A DNA stretch of 64,000 bases from contig NZ_LMAH01000003.1 of NCBI RefSeq assembly GCF_001507335.1, forward strand, positions 682,001 through 746,000. The letters are read 5' to 3'. Positions 43,222-52,312 of the stretch are shown piece after piece (position 1 is the first letter of the stretch; the number at the start of each line of letters is the position of its first letter). The notes beneath the pieces were generated by a model. That model ran no database searches. It was not told the origin of the DNA and worked only from the letters and a program-made list of their open reading frames with translations. The DNA comes from Chryseobacterium sp. JAH. Its GTDB lineage: Bacteria > Bacteroidota > Bacteroidia > Flavobacteriales > Weeksellaceae. A program made the translations under genes and the position numbers.

Positions 43222-44217
43222 CTATATTGCTTTTCTCAATTTTTTATAAAACGCCTCCTCCAAATCAGCAATATGCAGCATCGATTTTGAAAGCTGATTG
43301 TAAATGTCGCTTTTCGAATTTCTGTTTTTGTAAACTCTTGCAATATCCACTGCAAAATCTCTCCAAAGATCGCCAATGGCAGTAATTTCTTTAGATAGCT
43401 CTTTCAATTCATCATTTTTAAGGATCACTGCAGCTTCCTGTAAAAAAGCTCCGTAAATAAACCTGAATCCGCCACCGCCGGTTCCTATTTCCTCCTGCAT
43501 TCTGATCAGCTGTCCGAGATAATGATTGGTTACTTTTGTGCCTTTTTTCTCAGCCCATTTCGGGATGCTTTTCGCTACCCAACGCATTGCTTTTATCCCA
43601 ATAATTGGAACAGGAGCGAGCATGTTTTTGCAGGTATCTTTGATTCCTTTTTTGATAGCTTCTTCCAGATTGACATTCTCTGGAATGTGTGTCGGGAAGT
43701 ACATATGACCTTTCGGAGCGAGTGCACCTTTGGCATAACGCACTTTTTCCAGTTCGGCTTCAGTCAGCGTTGTTGCAAAATCCATCACAGGGTCGCTGAT
43801 AAGGAATTTTCCGTCTTCTTTTCCGTAAACCACCAAGTTGTGGGCATTGAAGTGAAATTTATATTCTTCAGGAAAATAAGTAAGGTTGAAAACACCTACC
43901 TGTAGACCTGTGGGAATATTTTGTTCTAAATTTTTCTCTAAAGCAGCCTGAGCTTCTTTTGGGTTGGAAAATTTAACTCTTTTGATTTTGATTCCCAGTC
44001 TTTTTGCCGCTTTGCTGAAAATAGCTCCAGGCATTGGACGGTAACTGAAACCCGGGGCAAAATTTACTTTCAAAAAAGGTAAATACACAAAAAATAATCC
44101 GGAACCGATTCCGAAAATCATTGGTTCGCTGAGTTTTAATCCTTTGTTGAGTAATAGATTGGAGGCAACACCGTTTTCGCAGTGGGCTGTCTGGTGGTGT
44201 TCAAAGTTGATCTTCAT
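43222..44217 (-). CDS. BtrH-like acyltransferase (BtrH N-terminal plus DUF4872)
   Basis: 331 residues. The N-terminus reads 'FEHHQTAHCENGVASNLLL' with Cys13, and 'FHFNAHNLVVYGKEDGKFLI', 'SDPVMDF' supply His and Asp, the papain-like triad of the BtrH family. The C-terminal half (about 170-331) is helical, DUF4872-like. BtrH moves an acyl group from an ACP to an aminoglycoside in butirosin synthesis. Here it is the second candidate for joining the polyene acid to another molecule. It lies 2 bases from each neighbour. Confidence 0.82.
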   Translation of the reverse strand: MKINFEHHQTAHCENGVASNLLLNKGLKLSEPMIFGIGSGLFFVYLPFLKVNFAPGFSYRPMPGAIFSKAAKRLGIKIKRVKFSNPKEAQAALEKNLEQNIPTGLQVGVFNLTYFPEEYKFHFNAHNLVVYGKEDGKFLISDPVMDFATTLTEAELEKVRYAKGALAPKGHMYFPTHIPENVNLEEAIKKGIKDTCKNMLAPVPIIGIKAMRWVAKSIPKWAEKKGTKVTNHYLGQLIRMQEEIGTGGGGFRFIYGAFLQEAAVILKNDELKELSKEITAIGDLWRDFAVDIARVYKNRNSKSDIYNQLSKSMLHIADLEEAFYKKLRKAI

Positions 44218-44219
44218 TA

Positions 44220-44624
44220 TTATTTACCGTCGAAGTTTTTTAATTCATCTACCGAAATTCCGAAGGTGTCGGCGTATTTTTTCAAAGTAGAATCGCTGAG
44301 TTTTTTAAATGTTTTCGGTTTTGCGTGTCGCTTGACCGTCCATTGCCACTTTCCAACGTACGCTGCAAGAACCTGTAAATCCATCTTATTGAGTTCCATA
44401 AAATAGATGATCGGGCTCACGATATGGTTGGCTACATTTTGTTTTGCTTCTTCAATTCTCTCATTGATGAGTGCCATCGATTCATCAAGGGCTGCTTTTT
44501 TAGCTTCCCAACCGATGCTTTGCGCGGTAGTGTAATTGTTATTTTCATCAGTCACATATAACATTTCGGTCATATTTGCTGACTGCAAATTACTTTCGTC
44601 TTGTGGAATGTCTTGTTTTTTCAC
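44220..44624 (-). CDS. HTH (XRE-like) domain protein at the head of the pigment operon
   Basis: 134 residues from GTG 44624; ATG at residue 18 is an alternative. Residues of about 80-130, 'MDLQVLAAYVGKWQWTVKRH' and 'LSDSTLKKYADTFGISVDEL', follow the Cro/C1 HTH pattern. The N-terminal part is helical and charged. It is the first gene of a compact 17-gene series, so a control role over the operon is plausible, though the recognition helix is unusual (Trp-rich). Confidence 0.65.
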   Translation of the reverse strand: MKKQDIPQDESNLQSANMTEMLYVTDENNNYTTAQSIGWEAKKAALDESMALINERIEEAKQNVANHIVSPIIYFMELNKMDLQVLAAYVGKWQWTVKRHAKPKTFKKLSDSTLKKYADTFGISVDELKNFDGK

Positions 44625-44796
44625 CCGAAAATATTGATATTTTAATCTACAGACGATACTTTATGCATCTGTTTCTCACTTATTTTTCAATGTGCTAAAA
44701 TAATAAAAATGCAGGACATAGGATAATGGAATATATCGACCTCATCTGTCGGAATTTAGAGCAAATTCTCTGTAAATCATTTGAATTACGTATTTA

Positions 44797-45183
44797 TTAC
44801 ATCATAAATACATTAAACTTGTGTCCATCCGGATCTGAAAAAACAAAACCATAATATCCATCTCCAAATTCTTGAGGCTCGGAATCAATTTTTCCACCGG
44901 CATCTGTTATAGATTTTGCCCATTGATCTACTTCTTCTTTTGTTTCTGCTGACAGAGTGAAAATAATTTCATTGGGATTTTGTCTATTTGAAAAAGCAAC
45001 TTTTGTATTCTTCTCCAGAATATCTTTAAGGAAAAAATGAATGACAAAGCTGTTGTCACTGAAGAAAAAACTAGTCAGTTCATTTGAACGCCCATTCGAT
45101 TTGAATCCTAACTTAGTGTAAAAGTCAGTAGTACGGTCAAGATCTTCGATAGCAAAGTTTGCCCAAATCATTTTAGTTTTCAT
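44797..45183 (-). CDS. VOC (glyoxalase/bleomycin-resistance) family protein
   Basis: 128 residues with two beta-alpha-beta-beta-beta units: 'FAIEDLDRTTDFYTKLGFKS' and 'YGFVFSDPDGHKFNVFMM'. VOC proteins bind metal or small hydrophobic ligands; substrate unknown. It is separated from the pigment operon by 172 bases and is likely unrelated. Confidence 0.88.
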   Translation of the reverse strand: MKTKMIWANFAIEDLDRTTDFYTKLGFKSNGRSNELTSFFFSDNSFVIHFFLKDILEKNTKVAFSNRQNPNEIIFTLSAETKEEVDQWAKSITDAGGKIDSEPQEFGDGYYGFVFSDPDGHKFNVFMM

Positions 45184-45457
45184 AAGATATTTTTAATGGA
45201 TTAATTAGTTAGCGTGTGCAAATTCTGTTCCCAGAGCGGTTGTATTTTGGTTAAATATATTCCAGACAAAGATTTTGAAATTCACTGAAGAATATTGATT
45301 GCTACAGAGGACCAAAATGTTTTTATAAAAATTAAAAGTGATTCAAGGTGAGCTCCGTAGAGACTGCATTCTATACTGTGTAATATAAATAGAAGAAAGA
45401 CTGTAACAAATGCCTTCAAAATCCTACTGATTTAACATTAAATTAATAAATTTCACT

Positions 45458-48370
45458 ATGAAGAAAGTTTTTATTTCTCTTTCATTCTTTTTAATGATCA
45501 ATGCAATGGCGCAGAAATTTGATACGCAGACGGTGACCGATGGTCAGGGCTACACGTATGAAACTGTAAAAAATGATCAGGCGGGAGTGAGAGTCTACAC
45601 CTTAAAAAACGGATTGAAAGTGTATCTCGCAAAAAACGACGATGCTCCGAGAATTCAGACGTATGTGCCGGTAAGAACGGGTTCAAACAACGATCCAAGT
45701 GATAATACAGGATTGGCTCATTATCTTGAGCACATGGTTTTCAAAGGGACTTCTCATTTGGGGACTCAGGACTGGGCAAAAGAAAAAGTTTTGTTGCAGC
45801 AGATTTCTGACCTTTATGAACAGCATAAAGCAGAAAAGGATCCTGAAAAGAAAAAATTACTTTACAAAAAAATCGATGAGGTTTCTCAGGAAGCTTCAAA
45901 ATATGCAATTGCTAATGAATATGATAAAGCAATTTCATCTTTGGGAGCAACAGGAACCAACGCTCACACCTGGTTAGATGAAACAGTTTATAAAAACAAT
46001 ATTCCTGCTAATGAATTGGAAAAATGGCTGAAAGTTGAAAAAGAAAGATTCTCAGAATTGGTTCTAAGGCTTTTCCATACAGAACTTGAGGCGGTTTATG
46101 AAGAGTATAACAGGGCTCAGGATAACGACGGTCGTTTGGTAAATTATGCTTTAATGGAAGCACTCTTCCCTAAACACCCAAATGGTCAGCAGACCACAAT
46201 AGGAACGTCAGAGCATTTGAAAAGCCCTTCAATGGTAGCAATTCACAAGTATTTTGACACCTATTATGTGCCTAATAATATGGCAGTTGTTTTGGTTGGT
46301 GATTTGGATTTTGATAAAACTATAAAATTAGTTGACCAGTATTTCGGATCGTTCAAATACAAAGAACTTCCCATGAAAAAAATGGTATCTGAAGAACCAA
46401 TGACCCAGGTGGTAAGCAGAACTGTAAAAAGTCCGTCTGCACCGAGAATGACGATGGCTTGGAGATCAGATTCTTATGGAACAAAAGATGCGAGATTGGC
46501 AAGTATGGTTGGTGAAATTCTAAGCAATAATGGGGAAGCGGGTTTAATTGATTTAAATATCAGCCAAAAACAAAAGGTACTCAGCGCAGGAGCTTATGAA
46601 TCTCCATATAAAACCTACGGAGCATTTACGATGTATGTAGTTCCAAAAGAAGGTCAAAGCTTTGATGATGCTAAAAAATTGTTGCTTGGGCAGATTGATT
46701 TAGTTAAAAAAGGTCAGTTTCCAGATTGGATGCTGAAAGCGATTGTCAACGATATGAAAGTTCAGCGTATGAAAGGTTGGGAAACCGCAGACGGTTTGGC
46801 TACAACACTTTACAGTGCTTACATCAACGAAAGGACCTGGCAGCAGGAATTAGATGAAATCAACGATTATGAAAAAATTACCAAAGCAGATATTGTAAAG
46901 TTTGCGAATGAGTTTTTCAAAGATAATTATGTTGTGGTTTATAAAGAAAAAGGAGTGAATGATAAACTGGTTCGTGTACAGAATCCTGCCATCACACCTA
47001 TTAAACTTAACAGAGAAGCGCAGTCACCTTTCCTTAAAGATATTTTGGGAACTAAAGCAGGAGACATCAAACCTCAGTTTATTGATTACAAAACAGCAAT
47101 TGCTACTTCTGAAATCAAAGACAAAAAGGTGAGCTTTGTTCAAAACAAATACAACAAAGTCGCTCAGGTCAGTTATATTTTCCCTTTCGGGACAGACAAC
47201 GACAAAGAATTAAGCCTTGGAGTAAGTGTTTTACAATATTTAGGAACTGACAAATACACTCCTGAACAGCTGAAAGAAGAATTCTACAAACTGGGAATTT
47301 CAAACAGCTTCAGAACTTCTAATGACCAAACTGTTATCACTTTGAGCGGACTGGAAAGCAATATGAAGAAAGGAGTAGAATTGATGAACCACTGGATGAC
47401 CAACGTGAAAGCCGACAAAGCGATCTATGATCAAACCGTAAAAACAATTCTAGAATCGAGAGAAGTTGCTAAAAAAGATAAGACCAGAATTATGTCAGCG
47501 CTTTCCAATTATGCTAAATATGGGAAAGACTCCAGGATGACCGATATTATTTCTAAGCAGCGTCTGGAAAGCATCAACGTAAACGAACTGATGTCTAAAA
47601 TCAAGACCTTAAATCAATATCCTTATGAGATTTTCATCTATGGAGAAGATCAGAAAGGATTGGAAAAAGCGGTAAAACCATTCATTGCCAACACAAAACT
47701 ACAGCCTGCGAAAGCTAAAGTGTATGCTGAGCCTGCAACAGAAGGAAAAGTATATTTCACTGCTTACGACATGGTACAGATGGAAATGGCTAAAGTTGCC
47801 AAAGCTCAGAATGTAGACTTAAACAATTTTGGGAAAGTAAACGTATTCAATGAGTACTTCGGTCGCGGATTGTCGTCTATCGTTTTCCAGGAGATCAGAG
47901 AAAGTAAGTCACTGGCTTATTCTGCCTACGTTTCTTACGCAACGGCTTCTGAAAAGGATCACCCGAACTATGTGACCAACTACATCGGAACTCAGGCCAA
48001 TAAATTACCTCTTGCCGTAAGCGCAATGAATGATCTGATGGCAGATTTCCCGCAGATTCCGGCACAGTTTGAAAATTCTAAAGGTTCGGCCTTGAAGCAG
48101 ATCGCATCAAACAGAATCAACAGAACCAATATTTTCTACAACCAGTTGGCATTGAAAAAACTTGGCGTAGATTACGATATCAGAAAAGATGTGTACGCAG
48201 AGATTCAGAATTTAAGTCTGCCTCAGCTGACCAGCTTTTACAATGCTGATATTAAACCGTTGAAGTATAACACGGCCATCATCGGGAAAAAAGAAAACCT
48301 GAATATGGAATCGATCAACAAAATGGGTGAATTCAAAGAAGTAACCCTTGAAGAAATCTTCGGATATTAA
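45458..48370 (+). CDS. M16 family zinc metallopeptidase
   Basis: 970 residues with a signal peptide (1-18). The inverted zinc motif 'HYLEHMVFKGT' (HxxEH) and the downstream Glu in 'ELEAVYEEYNRAQD' are in the first half; the second half is the inactive M16C-type repeat, as in pitrilysin and PqqL. It is probably periplasmic, degrading peptides. It has its own terminator. It lies between the two pigment blocks and has no evident link with them. Confidence 0.93.
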   Translation: MKKVFISLSFFLMINAMAQKFDTQTVTDGQGYTYETVKNDQAGVRVYTLKNGLKVYLAKNDDAPRIQTYVPVRTGSNNDPSDNTGLAHYLEHMVFKGTSHLGTQDWAKEKVLLQQISDLYEQHKAEKDPEKKKLLYKKIDEVSQEASKYAIANEYDKAISSLGATGTNAHTWLDETVYKNNIPANELEKWLKVEKERFSELVLRLFHTELEAVYEEYNRAQDNDGRLVNYALMEALFPKHPNGQQTTIGTSEHLKSPSMVAIHKYFDTYYVPNNMAVVLVGDLDFDKTIKLVDQYFGSFKYKELPMKKMVSEEPMTQVVSRTVKSPSAPRMTMAWRSDSYGTKDARLASMVGEILSNNGEAGLIDLNISQKQKVLSAGAYESPYKTYGAFTMYVVPKEGQSFDDAKKLLLGQIDLVKKGQFPDWMLKAIVNDMKVQRMKGWETADGLATTLYSAYINERTWQQELDEINDYEKITKADIVKFANEFFKDNYVVVYKEKGVNDKLVRVQNPAITPIKLNREAQSPFLKDILGTKAGDIKPQFIDYKTAIATSEIKDKKVSFVQNKYNKVAQVSYIFPFGTDNDKELSLGVSVLQYLGTDKYTPEQLKEEFYKLGISNSFRTSNDQTVITLSGLESNMKKGVELMNHWMTNVKADKAIYDQTVKTILESREVAKKDKTRIMSALSNYAKYGKDSRMTDIISKQRLESINVNELMSKIKTLNQYPYEIFIYGEDQKGLEKAVKPFIANTKLQPAKAKVYAEPATEGKVYFTAYDMVQMEMAKVAKAQNVDLNNFGKVNVFNEYFGRGLSSIVFQEIRESKSLAYSAYVSYATASEKDHPNYVTNYIGTQANKLPLAVSAMNDLMADFPQIPAQFENSKGSALKQIASNRINRTNIFYNQLALKKLGVDYDIRKDVYAEIQNLSLPQLTSFYNADIKPLKYNTAIIGKKENLNMESINKMGEFKEVTLEEIFGY

Positions 48371-48393
48371 TTTTCATTAATATAAATTGTTTG

Positions 48394-48422
48394 AAGTGAA
48401 GCAGAAATGCTTCACTTTTTTT
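48394..48422 (+). terminator. Terminator of the M16 peptidase gene
   Basis: AAGTGAAGCA (48394-48403), GAAA tetraloop, TGCTTCACTT (48408-48417), then T's. Confidence 0.9.
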
Positions 48423-48463
48423 GTGGAATGAAGTTAGAAGTAATTCCGGAATTTGAAAGTGTG

Positions 48464-48471
48464 TATATTTG
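48464..48471 (+). promoter_or_regulatory. Candidate -7 box
   Basis: TATATTTG, 33 bases before the ATG at 48505. It shows that the upstream TTG (48469) is not the start, because that codon lies inside the box. Confidence 0.45.
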
Positions 48472-48504
48472 AGAGGTATCTACAACTTGTATAAAATTAC
48501 ATCT

Positions 48505-49221
48505 ATGAAAATATTTATTTTATTCTTTACAACATTTCTACTTCTATCTTGTGGAAAAAATTCAGGAAGTATAGAAAGTGTAGTATCACATGAACGCGAC
48601 TCATCTGCGCTTGACAATCTGAATATACAAACGAATTCGTTTACTGAAATTGACAGCACTGGAGTTTTGATTTTTCCTTTGCAAATGGGGCAAAATAAAA
48701 GGAATGATGAAAGCTATAATTATAAAGAAATGCCAGACAATCAATATTGGAACATACTATTTCTCAATTCTATTACAAACGAGTATCACCTTTTGACAGA
48801 AGAGAAAGTAATGATTTTAGAATATGATTTAGAATACAATTCAGAACAGGAAATAAAAAAAAATAAAAAGACCAATCACATCTTTTATAAAATAAGAAGC
48901 AAAGATTACAATCAAGATAAAGTAATAACAGAAGATGATCCTGTCTATTTATACGTGTCGGATAATTTCGGGGAAAACTTTCGCCAACTTTCTCCTTCAA
49001 ATTATAGTCTGAATTATTGGGATTACATTGAGAATTCGAACAAAGTTATAATGACATTAACTAAAGATAGCAATCGGAATAAATTGTTTGATGAAAAGGA
49101 TGAGGTTTTGACCTTCGAGATCGTTTTAGATGATGCGGAAAAACCTAAAGAAGTATTTAAAACCGAGCTTAAACAAAAACTTAAAAAGCTGTATGATCGA
49201 GACTGGAAAAAAATAAAATAA
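48505..49221 (+). CDS. Hypothetical lipoprotein, 238 residues
   Basis: The start at 'MKIFILFFTTFLLLSCGKNS' gives a clear lipobox (LLSC). The mature part includes 'YNQDKVITEDDPVYLYVSDN' and 'DSNRNKLFDEKDEVLTFEI', each with a calcium-binding-like D-x-N/D-x-D pattern. No named family is recognised. Confidence 0.75.
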   Translation: MKIFILFFTTFLLLSCGKNSGSIESVVSHERDSSALDNLNIQTNSFTEIDSTGVLIFPLQMGQNKRNDESYNYKEMPDNQYWNILFLNSITNEYHLLTEEKVMILEYDLEYNSEQEIKKNKKTNHIFYKIRSKDYNQDKVITEDDPVYLYVSDNFGENFRQLSPSNYSLNYWDYIENSNKVIMTLTKDSNRNKLFDEKDEVLTFEIVLDDAEKPKEVFKTELKQKLKKLYDRDWKKIK

Positions 49222-49287
49222 TTTCAAATATGATTACTGCTGCTGAAAATCCTACATACTGCAGTGAGTATGGTTTTTATTCTAATA

Positions 49288-49324
49288 TAAAAAGCTGCGC
49301 AGTTTTAAGCAGCTTTGCTTATTT
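49288..49324 (+). terminator. Probable terminator after the lipoprotein gene
   Basis: AAAGCTGC (49291-49298) pairs with GCAGCTTT (49309-49316), with A's before the stem and T-rich sequence after. Confidence 0.6.
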
Positions 49325-49447
49325 TAATCCACAGGAAAGGTTTATAATAAAATATTTTTTTAATTTTATTCTGTGAAAAGATTAGTGAAAAATCTTTAAA
49401 ACAATCTGTTAATAACACCAAAGCATATCAACTTAAAAAATATTACC

Positions 49448-49954
49448 ATGAAAAAATCTGCATTTTTAGCACTTTTTTTTGTGCTTTTTTCTTCAACTAT
49501 CTTTTACGGTCAGAAAATTACCGATGGCGCCACAGTAGATGTCAACGGTTTGGCAGTGACTTTTAATATTCTGAATAAAGAATCAGTGAATGTTGGAGGC
49601 AAAAGCTTTGACCGGTATAAGGTTTCGGCAACGGTAACCAACAACAGTGGGAAAAGCATCAATATGAGACTGGCGACAGCTCCTCAGATTGTAACCAATA
49701 TCGGTTTGGTAGAGATCAACTGCATCAATGCAACTGGAGCAAAGCTGACTTCAAAAAAAATCGATCTGAAACCAAAACCACACAACCTCAATGTTACCTA
49801 TTGGGCATACAACAAAGATGGGAAATACGAGAGTTCAGTACTTCCGGTGGTGGCAGGTTATTATCTTGATCCAGGTGACAGTTCGACGGATAATGCAATT
49901 TTCATTGTTCCACAGGGTGAAGAGCCAAATGTTTCAGTGAGAAAACTGCAGTAG
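49448..49954 (+). CDS. Secreted hypothetical protein, 168 residues
   Basis: Signal peptide at 1-22 ('FVLFSSTIFYGQ'). The mature protein is a beta-sandwich-like domain: 'VTNNSGKSINMRLATAPQIV' and 'YWAYNKDGKYESSVLPVVAG'. No catalytic motif. It stands alone with a strong terminator. Confidence 0.75.
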   Translation: MKKSAFLALFFVLFSSTIFYGQKITDGATVDVNGLAVTFNILNKESVNVGGKSFDRYKVSATVTNNSGKSINMRLATAPQIVTNIGLVEINCINATGAKLTSKKIDLKPKPHNLNVTYWAYNKDGKYESSVLPVVAGYYLDPGDSSTDNAIFIVPQGEEPNVSVRKLQ

Positions 49955-49979
49955 ATGACACAACTTAACTGAAATAAAA

Positions 49980-50012
49980 AAGTGATGCACTCCTAATGCA
50001 TCACTTCTTATA
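49980..50012. terminator. Bidirectional terminator
   Basis: AAGTGATGCA (49980-49989) pairs with TGCATCACTT (49997-50006) between converging genes, A-rich before and T-rich after. Confidence 0.85.
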
Positions 50013-50029
50013 TATTGGGGTTTAATCAA

Positions 50030-50749
50030 CTAACCGCCATATCCTAAGGCAAAAATAGTTATGCCTATCAAAATAGTTGCAATGATTAAGTATATTAAGT
50101 AGCTTCCAATACTTCTCAGGAATACTTCCTTCGCAGTCATTTTGTTAAAGAACTGTTTATTCGTCCAAAAAATCAAAATGAAATCGATAAGGAAAAGAAT
50201 GTTTGTAATAATATTAAAACCTGACTCGTCTTTTACAAAGTACAAAACAGGTAAAAACAAGATATGAACGCCCAGTCTCTGTGAAGTTTTAAATGCCTCA
50301 AAAATGATGATTTCATAAAAATTATATCCTGTTTTTTTAAACATCAGATAAGTCGTGAATGTATAAACAGGAATGGTCGCAACCACAAACCAGTAATAAT
50401 GTTCAAAAATCTTTTCCAATACAGCACCTGAAGATTCGTCTATTGCGGAACGGTGATTTAAATCTAGTAAATGATAAATTAAGGCATAAATGGTCGCCAC
50501 AATGATCACCATAGAGATAGGCCTGAAATGATTCACGCGCTTTCCCTCGATGTAATCACTAATTACATAACCGGGTTTTTCAAAAAGTTTTTTTAGAGAG
50601 TAGCCAATTCCTTTATCATAATGCAGAAGGCCATGTTGGATATCTTCCCACAGAAATTCATAATTGATTCTCTTGGTTTTGGCCGATTGTCCGCATTGGT
50701 TGCAATAGTTTCCGTCAAATAGATTTCCGCAGTTTTTACATGTGATCAT
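50030..50749 (-). CDS. DUF3667 membrane protein with zinc ribbon
   Basis: 239 residues. The N-terminus is a zinc ribbon with two CxxC pairs ('CKNCGNLFDGNYCNQCGQ'), followed by 'DIQHGLLHYDKGIGYSLKKL' and 'FEKPGYVISDYIEGKR', the DUF3667 signature. Five hydrophobic segments follow. This family is common in Flavobacteriia; function unknown. Confidence 0.88.
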   Translation of the reverse strand: MITCKNCGNLFDGNYCNQCGQSAKTKRINYEFLWEDIQHGLLHYDKGIGYSLKKLFEKPGYVISDYIEGKRVNHFRPISMVIIVATIYALIYHLLDLNHRSAIDESSGAVLEKIFEHYYWFVVATIPVYTFTTYLMFKKTGYNFYEIIIFEAFKTSQRLGVHILFLPVLYFVKDESGFNIITNILFLIDFILIFWTNKQFFNKMTAKEVFLRSIGSYLIYLIIATILIGITIFALGYGG

Positions 50750-50852
50750 ACAATGAATTTTGCATTACAAATATCCGGATTTTTTCGATGAAATATTGAG
50801 TCTAAGAGAAGAATAGTAGAACTTCTGATAGCTTAAACAAAGTGAATTACTC

Positions 50853-51122
50853 TTATTTCCTTTTTTTGTACTTCAACTGTATCAGCATATAGACTTCATC
50901 TTTCTCAATATCTTTACACCAGGTACGTTCAACAACCAACGCATTATCATACAGGTAAAGGTCTTCCATATTGTTGACGTATTCTAATCTTTCGGAAGTT
51001 TTATACTTAAAAAATGAAATCAGATTGACCTCATCACCTACCGCCGGAGCAACAGGAAATTCCACAGAGTTTTCAAACTCAAATTCTATATCGTAGGAAT
51101 AAAATCTTACTTTAACGTTCAT
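50853..51122 (-). CDS. Small hypothetical protein, 89 residues
   Basis: Beta-rich cytoplasmic protein without signal or membrane segment: 'KVRFYSYDIEFEFENSVEFP', 'VGDEVNLISFF'. It has a good promoter (51137-51169). No family recognised. Confidence 0.65.
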   Translation of the reverse strand: MNVKVRFYSYDIEFEFENSVEFPVAPAVGDEVNLISFFKYKTSERLEYVNNMEDLYLYDNALVVERTWCKDIEKDEVYMLIQLKYKKRK

Positions 51123-51136
51123 AACTTTAATTTTGC

Positions 51137-51169
51137 CAAATATATCGAAATAAAGCGGTTTTGCGTCAA
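51137..51169 (-). promoter_or_regulatory. Promoter of the 89-residue protein gene
   Basis: On the minus strand, TTG (51169-51167), a 22-base spacer and TATATTTG (51144-51137), 15 bases before the ATG. Confidence 0.6.
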
Positions 51170-51240
51170 CAATGTATTGGTGAAAGTGAGTTCATCACAG
51201 ATTAAGTAAAAAGAATTTGTAGTGAAATTAATAAGTTTTT

Positions 51241-51268
51241 ACAAAAAAAGCCGACTTGACGCCGGCTT
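51241..51268 (-). terminator. Terminator at the end of the dar operon
   Basis: AAGCCG and CGGCTT arms (51248-51253 and 51263-51268), with a T7 run on the minus-strand side, 20 bases after the last hotdog gene. Confidence 0.85.
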
Positions 51269-51287
51269 ATCTATTTATAATAAATTA

Positions 51288-51728
51288 CTATTTCAATTCC
51301 TGAATAAAGAGATTGATTTCTGCTTTGATCAGCAGTTCGTCATTTCTGAAACTTTCACATGAGATATTGCAGATGTTTTCGTACTGAGAAATGAGTGACG
51401 CTTTAGAAATAATTCTTTCACCTACTTTTGGTAAAGCAAAAAGCTCAATCTTTTTGATGTTGGTGATAAAGCCAATAAGTTTTGTATCATCATGTGGACC
51501 TTTGAAAAAACTTTGTCCGAGAATCGATGAGCAGGTTTGTGCTAAATTTTCTACCAATCCGGCTTCAACGAATTCATTGTTGTGAACGAAGATATTGTCT
51601 GCGCTAATTTCAAAGGAAGTTTCTACTTTTTCCTGAGTCAACTCAAGAATATAGTCAACCATCAACATCGGTTCGCGATGCGGTAAAAAATGGTGAATAT
51701 TGATGATGTTGTCTTCTTTTAGCTCCAT
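51288..51728 (-). CDS. ApeP-like hotdog 3-hydroxyacyl-ACP dehydratase (first)
   Basis: 146 residues. 'HHFLPHREPMLMVDYI' near the start and 'FVEAGLVENLAQTCSSILG' with the conserved Glu of the E-x-x-A-Q helix place it with FabZ/ApeP-like hotdog proteins. It probably dehydrates 3-hydroxyacyl-ACP. It is the last gene before the dar-operon terminator and is similar in pattern to the next hotdog gene, which suggests an old duplication. Confidence 0.85.
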   Translation of the reverse strand: MELKEDNIINIHHFLPHREPMLMVDYILELTQEKVETSFEISADNIFVHNNEFVEAGLVENLAQTCSSILGQSFFKGPHDDTKLIGFITNIKKIELFALPKVGERIISKASLISQYENICNISCESFRNDELLIKAEINLFIQELK

Positions 51729-51880
51729 TTAAAATTGTTTCATTAAAACTTTTAATTGCATTTATTTCGTCACTTAGATTAGATTTAAAAAAAAAATCGT
51801 ATCGAGAAGTTGAGTTGCTGAGGTTCTCAATACAAATTCTTTTAGAATTTTACTCGAACTGATGAATAATTGTTTCAATC

Positions 51881-52312
51881 TTATTTTACAACCGTTTTCA
51901 TCTGCGATTTTGCAATAACGGCGTCATTTATCTTCGTGATAATTTCTACCAAAGTTACTCCCAGCATTTCATTCAGAATGGTAGCTTCAGTAACTAATTG
52001 GTCTCCCACTTTTGGTAAAGCATCAGCTTCAAAAGATTTGATGGCTCCGATATAACCTGTAGGAGATTCTTTTCCTAAAAGAAAATATTTGTACCCCGTA
52101 TGTAAAGCCACAGTCTGAGCCTGATGCTCGATCAATCCTGAAGCCTGAAAAATTCCTTCATGTACAAAAAGATTATCTTCTTTGATGGTAAATCCTGAGA
52201 TTACATGGTTCTCAGAGTATTCTGAAACCTCACCTACCATGACGAAAGGTTTTTTCTGGGGAATCAAATTTTCCACAAAGCTTTTATCTGAATTGGGTAA
52301 TGTAGCTTCCAT
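51881..52312 (-). CDS. ApeP-like hotdog 3-hydroxyacyl-ACP dehydratase (second)
   Basis: 143 residues from 'MEATLPNSDKSF'; its ATG overlaps the darB stop (TAATG). It has 'LIPQKKPFVMVGEVSEYSE' and 'FQASGLIEHQAQTVALHTG', matching the same family as the 51288 gene, with the conserved Glu. Coupling with darB suggests work on a shared acyl chain, perhaps in supplying the resorcinol part. There is a 152-base gap before the next gene. Confidence 0.85.
   Translation of the reverse strand: MEATLPNSDKSFVENLIPQKKPFVMVGEVSEYSENHVISGFTIKEDNLFVHEGIFQASGLIEHQAQTVALHTGYKYFLLGKESPTGYIGAIKSFEADALPKVGDQLVTEATILNEMLGVTLVEIITKINDAVIAKSQMKTVVK

Noticed and set aside
45184..45457. Possible regulatory RNA before the M16 peptidase gene
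   Set aside because: No stable inverted repeat or known motif was found in these 274 bases.
51288..52312. The two hotdog genes as a recent tandem duplication or a split gene
   Set aside because: They share pattern but differ at most positions and each is full length, so an old duplication is more likely than a recent one or a split.
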